The position numbers and the translations under genes were made by a program. Positions 59,181 to 64,000 of a stretch of DNA of 64,000 bases are shown in pieces (position 1 is the stretch's first letter; every line of letters begins with the position of its first letter). The notes below the pieces were generated by a model that worked only from the letters and a program-made list of their open reading frames with translations, did no database searches and was not told where the DNA came from. The DNA comes from Streptomyces mashuensis (GTDB taxonomy: Bacteria; Actinomycetota; Actinomycetes; Streptomycetales; Streptomycetaceae), in assembly GCF_014654785.1 (NCBI RefSeq), contig NZ_BNBD01000012.1:62001-126000 (forward strand), written 5' to 3'.

Positions 59181-61208
59181 ATGGACGTGAAGCGCTACTT
59201 CCGTGGGCCGGTCATGTGGATCGTGCTGGCCGTCCTCGCCGTGGTCGTGTTGATGCAGGTCGTCGGCTCGTCGGGCGGGTACAAGTCGGTCGACACCAGC
59301 CAGGTCGTCCACGCGATCGACAAGAACCAGGTCAAGTCGGCCGAGCTGACGACCGGCGACGAGAACAAGATCAAGGTCGAGCTCAAGAGCGGCGTCAAGA
59401 TCAAGGGCAGCTCCAAGGTCCAGGCCAACTACATCGGCGACCAGGGCGTGGAGATCTCCAAGGACCTCCAGGCCAAGGCCGACGACGACGACCCGAGCAC
59501 GCTGCCCGACGGCTACGACGTCTCGACCTCGAAGCAGAACCCGTTCATCGGCGTCCTGCTGTCGCTGCTGCCCTTCGTGCTCATCGTCGTGGTCTTCCTG
59601 TTCCTGATGAACCAGATGCAGGGCGGCGGCTCCCGGGTCATGAACTTCGGGAAGTCCAAGGCCAAGCTGATCACCAAGGACACGCCGAAGACCACCTTCG
59701 CCGACGTGGCGGGTGCGGACGAGGCCGTCGAGGAGCTCCACGAGATCAAGGAGTTCCTGCAGGAGCCGGCGAAGTTCCAGGCCGTCGGCGCCAAGATCCC
59801 CAAGGGCGTGCTGCTGTACGGCCCGCCCGGTACGGGCAAGACGCTGCTGGCCCGCGCCGTGGCCGGCGAGGCCGGTGTGCCGTTCTACTCGATCTCCGGC
59901 TCCGACTTCGTCGAGATGTTCGTCGGTGTCGGTGCCTCCCGGGTCCGTGACCTGTTCGAGCAGGCCAAGGCCAACGCCCCCGCCATCGTCTTCGTCGACG
60001 AGATCGACGCCGTCGGCCGGCACCGCGGCGCGGGCCTCGGCGGCGGTCACGACGAGCGCGAGCAGACCCTGAACCAGCTGCTCGTCGAGATGGACGGCTT
60101 CGACGTCAAGGGCGGCGTCATCCTCATCGCGGCCACCAACCGGCCCGACATCCTCGACCCGGCGCTGCTGCGCCCCGGCCGCTTCGACCGGCAGATCGCC
60201 GTCGACCGCCCGGACATGCAGGGCCGTCTGGAGATCCTCAAGGTCCACCAGAAGGGCAAGCCGGTCGCGCCCGACGTCGACCTGGCCGCCGTCGCCCGCC
60301 GCACCCCCGGCTTCACCGGTGCCGATCTGTCCAACGTGCTGAACGAGGCCGCGCTGCTCACGGCCCGCAGCGACCGGAAGCTGATCGACAACCACATGCT
60401 GGACGAGGCGATCGACCGCGTCGTGGCCGGCCCGCAGAAGCGGACCCGGATCATGTCGGAGAAGGAGAAGAAGATCACCGCGTACCACGAGGGCGGACAC
60501 GCCCTGGTCGCGGCGGCCTGCCCCAACTCCGACCCGGTGCACAAGATCACCATCCTGTCCCGCGGCCGTGCCCTGGGCTACACGATGGTGCTGCCGGACG
60601 AGGACAAGTACTCGACCACGCGCAACGAGATGCTCGACCAGCTGGCCTACATGCTGGGCGGCCGCGCGGCCGAGGAGCTGGTCTTCCACGACCCGACCAC
60701 CGGTGCGGCCAACGACATCGAGAAGGCCACGGCCACGGCCCGTGCGATGGTCACCCAGTACGGCATGACCGAGCGCCTGGGCGCGATCAAGTTCGGCTCC
60801 GACAACTCCGAGCCCTTCCTGGGCCGTGAGATGGCCCACCAGCGCGACTACTCCGAAGAGGTCGCCGCGCTGGTGGACGAAGAGGTCAAGAAGCTGATCG
60901 AGAACGCCCACAACGAGGCGTGGGAGATCCTCGTCGAGAACCGCGACATCCTCGACAACCTGGTGCTGGCGCTCCTGGAGAAGGAGACGCTGAACAAGGA
61001 GGAGATCGCCGAGATCTTCAAGCACGTCGTGAAGCGCCCGGCCCGCCCCGCGTGGACCGGCTCCTCGCGCCGTACGCCCTCCAGCCGGCCGCCGGTGCTC
61101 TCGCCCAAGGAGCTCACCCCGAGCCACAACGCCGCGAGCAACAACGGCGCGGCCACCGTGGACACGGTCGACCTGCCGAAGGACACGCCGAGCACGCCGG
61201 AGAGCTGA
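59181..61208 (+). CDS. ftsH: ATP-dependent zinc metalloprotease FtsH
   Basis: This 675-residue membrane-anchored AAA+ protease degrades misfolded membrane and regulatory proteins. It has two transmembrane segments (about 9-28 and 117-138) around a small periplasmic domain, Walker A GPPGTGKT at 214-221, Walker B IVFVDEIDAVG, the arginine-finger region RPGRFDRQ, and zinc motif HEGGH at 436-440. The C-terminal Ser/Thr/Pro tail is disordered. The start is the conserved MDVKRYFRGP. Confidence 0.97.
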   Translation: MDVKRYFRGPVMWIVLAVLAVVVLMQVVGSSGGYKSVDTSQVVHAIDKNQVKSAELTTGDENKIKVELKSGVKIKGSSKVQANYIGDQGVEISKDLQAKADDDDPSTLPDGYDVSTSKQNPFIGVLLSLLPFVLIVVVFLFLMNQMQGGGSRVMNFGKSKAKLITKDTPKTTFADVAGADEAVEELHEIKEFLQEPAKFQAVGAKIPKGVLLYGPPGTGKTLLARAVAGEAGVPFYSISGSDFVEMFVGVGASRVRDLFEQAKANAPAIVFVDEIDAVGRHRGAGLGGGHDEREQTLNQLLVEMDGFDVKGGVILIAATNRPDILDPALLRPGRFDRQIAVDRPDMQGRLEILKVHQKGKPVAPDVDLAAVARRTPGFTGADLSNVLNEAALLTARSDRKLIDNHMLDEAIDRVVAGPQKRTRIMSEKEKKITAYHEGGHALVAAACPNSDPVHKITILSRGRALGYTMVLPDEDKYSTTRNEMLDQLAYMLGGRAAEELVFHDPTTGAANDIEKATATARAMVTQYGMTERLGAIKFGSDNSEPFLGREMAHQRDYSEEVAALVDEEVKKLIENAHNEAWEILVENRDILDNLVLALLEKETLNKEEIAEIFKHVVKRPARPAWTGSSRRTPSSRPPVLSPKELTPSHNAASNNGAATVDTVDLPKDTPSTPES

Positions 61209-61214
61209 GCCGTC

Positions 61215-61237
61215 CCCGGGGCCCCTCGGGCCCCGGG
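61215..61237 (+). terminator. ftsH terminator
   Basis: CCCGGGGCCC and GGGCCCCGGG form a perfect 10-bp stem with a 3-nt loop, 6 bp after the ftsH stop. Confidence 0.7.
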
Positions 61238-61251
61238 AGGCCCGGAATGAA

Positions 61252-61288
61252 TGCCGCGCCGCCCAGGTTTTAGCCTGGGGGCGCGGCA
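61252..61288 (+). promoter_or_regulatory. folE leader hairpin
   Basis: TGCCGCGCC-(G)-CCCAGG pairs with CCTGGG-GGCGCGGCA over 15 bp with one bulged G and the loop TTTTAG. It could be a second terminator for ftsH or a folE leader element. It ends about 60 nt before folE. Confidence 0.5.
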
Positions 61289-61349
61289 TTGCGCTTTCCG
61301 GCGCCGCGCCGATGCGCCCACGAAGGACGACAGAACTGAGGCAGAGCCC

Positions 61350-61955
61350 ATGACCGACCCGGTGACGCTGGACGCCGCACCCACCATCGGCGTATTCGAC
61401 GAGCAGCGCGCCGCAGCCGCCGTGCGCGAGCTGCTGCTGGCAGTGGGCGAGGACCCCGACCGCGAGGGGCTGCGCGAGACCCCGGCCCGGGTGGCGCGGG
61501 CGTACCGGGAGATCTTCGCCGGTCTCTGGCAGCAGCCCGAGGACGTGCTGACCACGACCTTCGACCTGGGCCACGACGAGATGGTGCTGGTCCGCGACAT
61601 CGAGGTGTACAGCACCTGCGAGCACCACCTGGTGCCGTTCCACGGTGTGGCGCACGTGGGCTACATACCGTCCACCAGCGGCAAGATCACCGGCCTGTCG
61701 AAGCTGGCCCGGCTGGTGGACGTCTACGCCCGCCGCCCGCAGGTGCAGGAGCGCCTCACCACCCAGATAGCCGACTCGCTGATGGAGATCCTCGAGCCGC
61801 GCGGCGTCGTGGTGGTCGTCGAGTGCGAGCACATGTGCATGTCCATGCGCGGCATCCGCAAGCCGGGCGCGAAGACGCTGACCTCGGCGGTCCGCGGCCA
61901 GCTGCGCGACGCGGCCACCCGGGCCGAGGCCATGAGCCTGATCATGGCGCGCTGA
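61350..61955 (+). CDS. folE: GTP cyclohydrolase I
   Basis: This 201-residue enzyme converts GTP to 7,8-dihydroneopterin triphosphate, the first step of folate synthesis. Zinc ligands lie in YSTCEHHLVPFHG (Cys at about 90) and in VVECEHMCMSMRG. The length is typical. ATG 61350 follows GAGGCAGAG. It lies downstream of ftsH as in other streptomycetes. Confidence 0.97.
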   Translation: MTDPVTLDAAPTIGVFDEQRAAAAVRELLLAVGEDPDREGLRETPARVARAYREIFAGLWQQPEDVLTTTFDLGHDEMVLVRDIEVYSTCEHHLVPFHGVAHVGYIPSTSGKITGLSKLARLVDVYARRPQVQERLTTQIADSLMEILEPRGVVVVVECEHMCMSMRGIRKPGAKTLTSAVRGQLRDAATRAEAMSLIMAR

Positions 61956-61982
61956 GGCCGACCGCTGCCGCTGAACGCAAGA

Positions 61983-62037
61983 ATGCCCCCGGTTAACGCC
62001 GGGGGCATATGCGTAGGGCCCGCGCAGGGGCGGGCCC
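61983..62037. terminator. double terminator between convergent folE and esterase genes
   Basis: ATGCCCCCGG/CCGGGGGCAT (61983-62008) is a perfect 10-bp stem with a 6-nt loop. GGGCCCG/CGGGCCC (62016-62037) follows. They probably stop transcription from both sides. Confidence 0.8.
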
Positions 62038-62074
62038 GGAAGTTCTCTGCCGTGTGGTGCTGCGGGGTCCGCCG

Positions 62075-63187
62075 TCAGGCGGAGAGGCGGCCGGCCATCC
62101 ACTTGAGGGTGGGGTTCAGCTCACGGCGCCAGGTGTTGAAGTTGTGACCGCCGCTGTCGAGGATGATCGAGGAGACCCGGGTGGGGTGCTTCGCCGTCAG
62201 CTCGATGAACCTCAGCGTGTCCTTGTAGTTGTGCTCGCCCTTCTTGCTGCTGGTCACGAGCAGCGAGACCGGCGGGAGGGGCTTGTTCTTCGCCCGCCAC
62301 ATCAGGTCGTTCTCGTTCTCGAGCTGCTTGCTGCCGCCGAACAGGGAGCCGGTCGTCGGGTCCTGCGGGGCCTTGAAGTAGCCGGAGAGGGAAGCGGCGG
62401 CGCTGTAGGCGTCGGGGTGGCGCATCGCCATCTTCAGGGCGCAGTAGCCGCCGGTCGAGTCGCCGATCATGCCCCAGCTCTTCGCCTCGGTGCCGACGCG
62501 GTACTGCTCGGAAATGGCCTTCCGCAGGTCCTTGACGAAGAACGTCTCGGTCTGGGGGCCGTTGGGTATGTCCATGCATTCGGTGTCGCGCGGCGGGGCG
62601 ACGGTGGGCCGCATCATCACCAGGATCATGGGCTGCATCTTCTTCTCCTTGGCGAGCTTGTGCGCCCGCACCGGATAGTCGAGGCCCTTGATCAGCGCCT
62701 CCGCGGTGCCCGGGTAGCCGGTCAGCGCGACGGAGGCGGGGAACTTCTTGTCCGCGTACTGCGGCTGGTAGTACTCCGGCGGGGTGTAGACGTACGCCGG
62801 GGAGCTGATCTTGGACTCGGGGCCCATGATGTTCAGCTTCTCGATCTTGCCCCCCACCCGGGGCACATTGCCGCGGGGCACTTTCACGGCCTGGGTGCCC
62901 ACCACCTGCACCCGCTTGGCCCCGGCACTGTGGTCCACGACCACGCCCTCGTTCTTGACCTGGCCGAAGAGGTCGGCCCAGGAGCCGTAGAAGCCGAACG
63001 ACTGGTTCGCCCACAGGCCGATCGCGGCGAACAGGGCCAGCTGCGTGGCCAGCATCATGCCGACCCGGGCCAGCAGGGAGCCGACGCTCTTCTTGCCCAG
63101 CCGGGGCCAGAGCCAGATGGTCAGTGCGAACAGGACTACCGCGGCCGCTATGGCGAGCAGTAGTACCGGCATGCTGGTGAGACCCAT
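62075..63187 (-). CDS. membrane-anchored alpha/beta-hydrolase esterase
   Basis: This is a 370-residue esterase of the esterase-D/antigen-85-like (PF00756) group. Two N-terminal membrane helices (about 6-28 and 38-62) lead to an extracytoplasmic catalytic domain with nucleophile GMIGDSTGGYCALKMA (Ser at about 240) and a His in DSGGHNFNTW. The substrate is unknown; mycobacterial relatives act on envelope lipids. ATG 63187 begins MGLTSMPV; no good ribosome site is seen and a later start is possible. Confidence 0.85.
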   Translation of the reverse strand: MGLTSMPVLLLAIAAAVVLFALTIWLWPRLGKKSVGSLLARVGMMLATQLALFAAIGLWANQSFGFYGSWADLFGQVKNEGVVVDHSAGAKRVQVVGTQAVKVPRGNVPRVGGKIEKLNIMGPESKISSPAYVYTPPEYYQPQYADKKFPASVALTGYPGTAEALIKGLDYPVRAHKLAKEKKMQPMILVMMRPTVAPPRDTECMDIPNGPQTETFFVKDLRKAISEQYRVGTEAKSWGMIGDSTGGYCALKMAMRHPDAYSAAASLSGYFKAPQDPTTGSLFGGSKQLENENDLMWRAKNKPLPPVSLLVTSSKKGEHNYKDTLRFIELTAKHPTRVSSIILDSGGHNFNTWRRELNPTLKWMAGRLSA

Positions 63188-63356
63188 GAGGTGCTTTCTG
63201 CCGAGCGACCCGGCGAGGAGTCGCGGAATGGTTACTTCTTTCCGGGCTCGGCCCCCCACGGAACCTCAATCCCGAAACCGTCGTCCTACAGGGCGCACAT
63301 TGCACGGGTGCTGCCGCCGAATGGCGCAGACCCACTCGACAGGACGACGGGAAGAG

Positions 63357-64000
63357 ATGTCTGTCAGGGTAGATGGCAAAAAGTCCGATGAGGTTCCTTC
63401 GGGATCCAAGTGGTTGTCGGGGCTTGCGCGTATCGCCAAGGGGCCGAAGCCTGAGCGCGTCCCCGCCGTCGTCGGAACGGTCGGGGCGCTCATCGGGCTC
63501 GCGGACATCGCGGCCGGAGTCATCCCCCGCTTCCGGTGGAGCAAGGTGCACCACTGGGCAGAGGTGCTGCCCGGCACGGTGACCCAGCTGGCCGCGGCCG
63601 GCTCGATCATCATGGGCATCCTGCTGCTCATGCTGGCCCACGGCCTGAAGCGCGCGAAGACCCGCGCGTGGATCGCCGCCGTGTTCGTGCTGCCCATCGG
63701 CGCGGCGGCGCAGCTGATCTACCGGCACTCGTACGTGGGCGCCGTGCTGTCGCTGCTGCTCTTCGCCTACCTGCTGCGGCACAAGAGCGCCTTCTCCGCG
63801 CTGCCGGACCCGCGCAGCCGCTGGAAGGCGCTGGCGAACTTCATCATCATGGGTGGCATCAGCTTCGCCCTCGGCTGGGTGATCGTCGGTTCCCACCCCG
63901 ACCAGATGATCGGTGACCCGCCGGTCCGCGAGCAGATCGAGCACGTCCTGTGGGGCCTGTTCGGCTTCGAGGGCTCGGTCCGCTACACGGGCGGCGTCGA
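63357..64000 (+). CDS. LysX/MprF-like lysylphosphatidylglycerol synthase, N-terminal part
   Basis: About 214 residues are visible before the right edge. After a short basic N-terminus come five or more hydrophobic segments (AVVGTVGALIGLADIAAGVIP, SIIMGILLLMLAHGLKRAK, FVLPIGAAAQLIY, and others). The pattern fits the membrane domain of actinobacterial LysX/MprF or DUF2156 proteins, which move or make aminoacylated phosphatidylglycerol. The catalytic part lies outside the window, so the assignment is tentative. Confidence 0.7.
   Translation, partial: MSVRVDGKKSDEVPSGSKWLSGLARIAKGPKPERVPAVVGTVGALIGLADIAAGVIPRFRWSKVHHWAEVLPGTVTQLAAAGSIIMGILLLMLAHGLKRAKTRAWIAAVFVLPIGAAAQLIYRHSYVGAVLSLLLFAYLLRHKSAFSALPDPRSRWKALANFIIMGGISFALGWVIVGSHPDQMIGDPPVREQIEHVLWGLFGFEGSVRYTGGV

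Noticed and set aside
1..64000. CRISPR arrays, transposases, rRNA genes or a replication origin
   Set aside because: No spaced identical repeats, IS ends, rRNA sequence or DnaA-box cluster were seen.

Overview
The window is a high-GC actinobacterial chromosome segment, almost certainly from a Streptomyces or close relative. The evidence is strong third-position G/C bias, many GTG/TTG starts, and lineage-specific genes: bldG, a Tad pilus locus with an Ssd/CpaE-type ATPase, a lysine-tailed TopA, a membrane-thymidylate kinase fusion, a tipA-like gene with its own promoter, rppA and a DUF397/HTH/ATPase triad. From memory, gene order from about 850 to 34,750 follows S. coelicolor SCO3564 down to SCO3540, and from about 40,780 onward it follows roughly SCO3430 down to SCO3396. 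No insertion sequence, phage, CRISPR array or rRNA was seen.

Layout. 1-9,300: alpha/beta hydrolase (partial), holin-like membrane protein, NhaA antiporter, acetyl-CoA synthetase, a carbonic anhydrase carrying a remnant of a SulP transporter, a NodB-like lipoprotein, a CooC-like ATPase and a degenerate Fic-like protein. 9,613-16,105: HAD phosphatase, then the Tad pilus locus (Ssd/CpaE, TadA, TadB, TadC, DUF4244 pilin, TadE, TadE-like). 16,102-34,743: DEAD helicase, bldG and its kinase-like partner, H+-pyrophosphatase, a small lipoprotein, an N6-type methyltransferase, topA, the membrane-tmk fusion, holB and a Tap-like peptidase.

At 34,849 a tRNA-Thr(CGT) with a 15-bp terminator marks a junction. 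Next to it lies a small accessory block: a gamma-butyrolactone-receptor-type TetR regulator, an SDR, a type II thioesterase and, divergently, the type III polyketide synthase rppA. TerB and MreB-like genes follow. 40,779-43,099 is a zinc-limitation ribosome cluster (cysteine-poor S14, L28, L33 and S18 paralogues plus a COG0523/MRF-like protein) around a Zur-box-like site. 43,288-50,296 is regulatory and accessory: the DUF397/RsbW-like/HTH triad, aldehyde dehydrogenase, DinB, PadR, YnfA, GNAT, tipA and YbjQ.

50,548-64,000 returns to core genes: DedA, a ThrE-like exporter, ppa, dacB, a DUF2342 metalloprotein, tilS-hpt-ftsH-folE, a membrane esterase and the start of a LysX/MprF-like protein.

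The points most worth a second look are the rppA-thioesterase-SDR-receptor block and its possible three-way-junction leader; the SulP-remnant carbonic anhydrase; the tipA product lacking the cysteine remembered as the thiopeptide attachment site; a hairpin between the ftsH Shine-Dalgarno sequence and start; a dre-like site upstream of acsA; phased repeats ahead of the pilin gene; and the word GTATGCCCG shared by two distant leaders. All homology statements come from reading motifs, not from searches.
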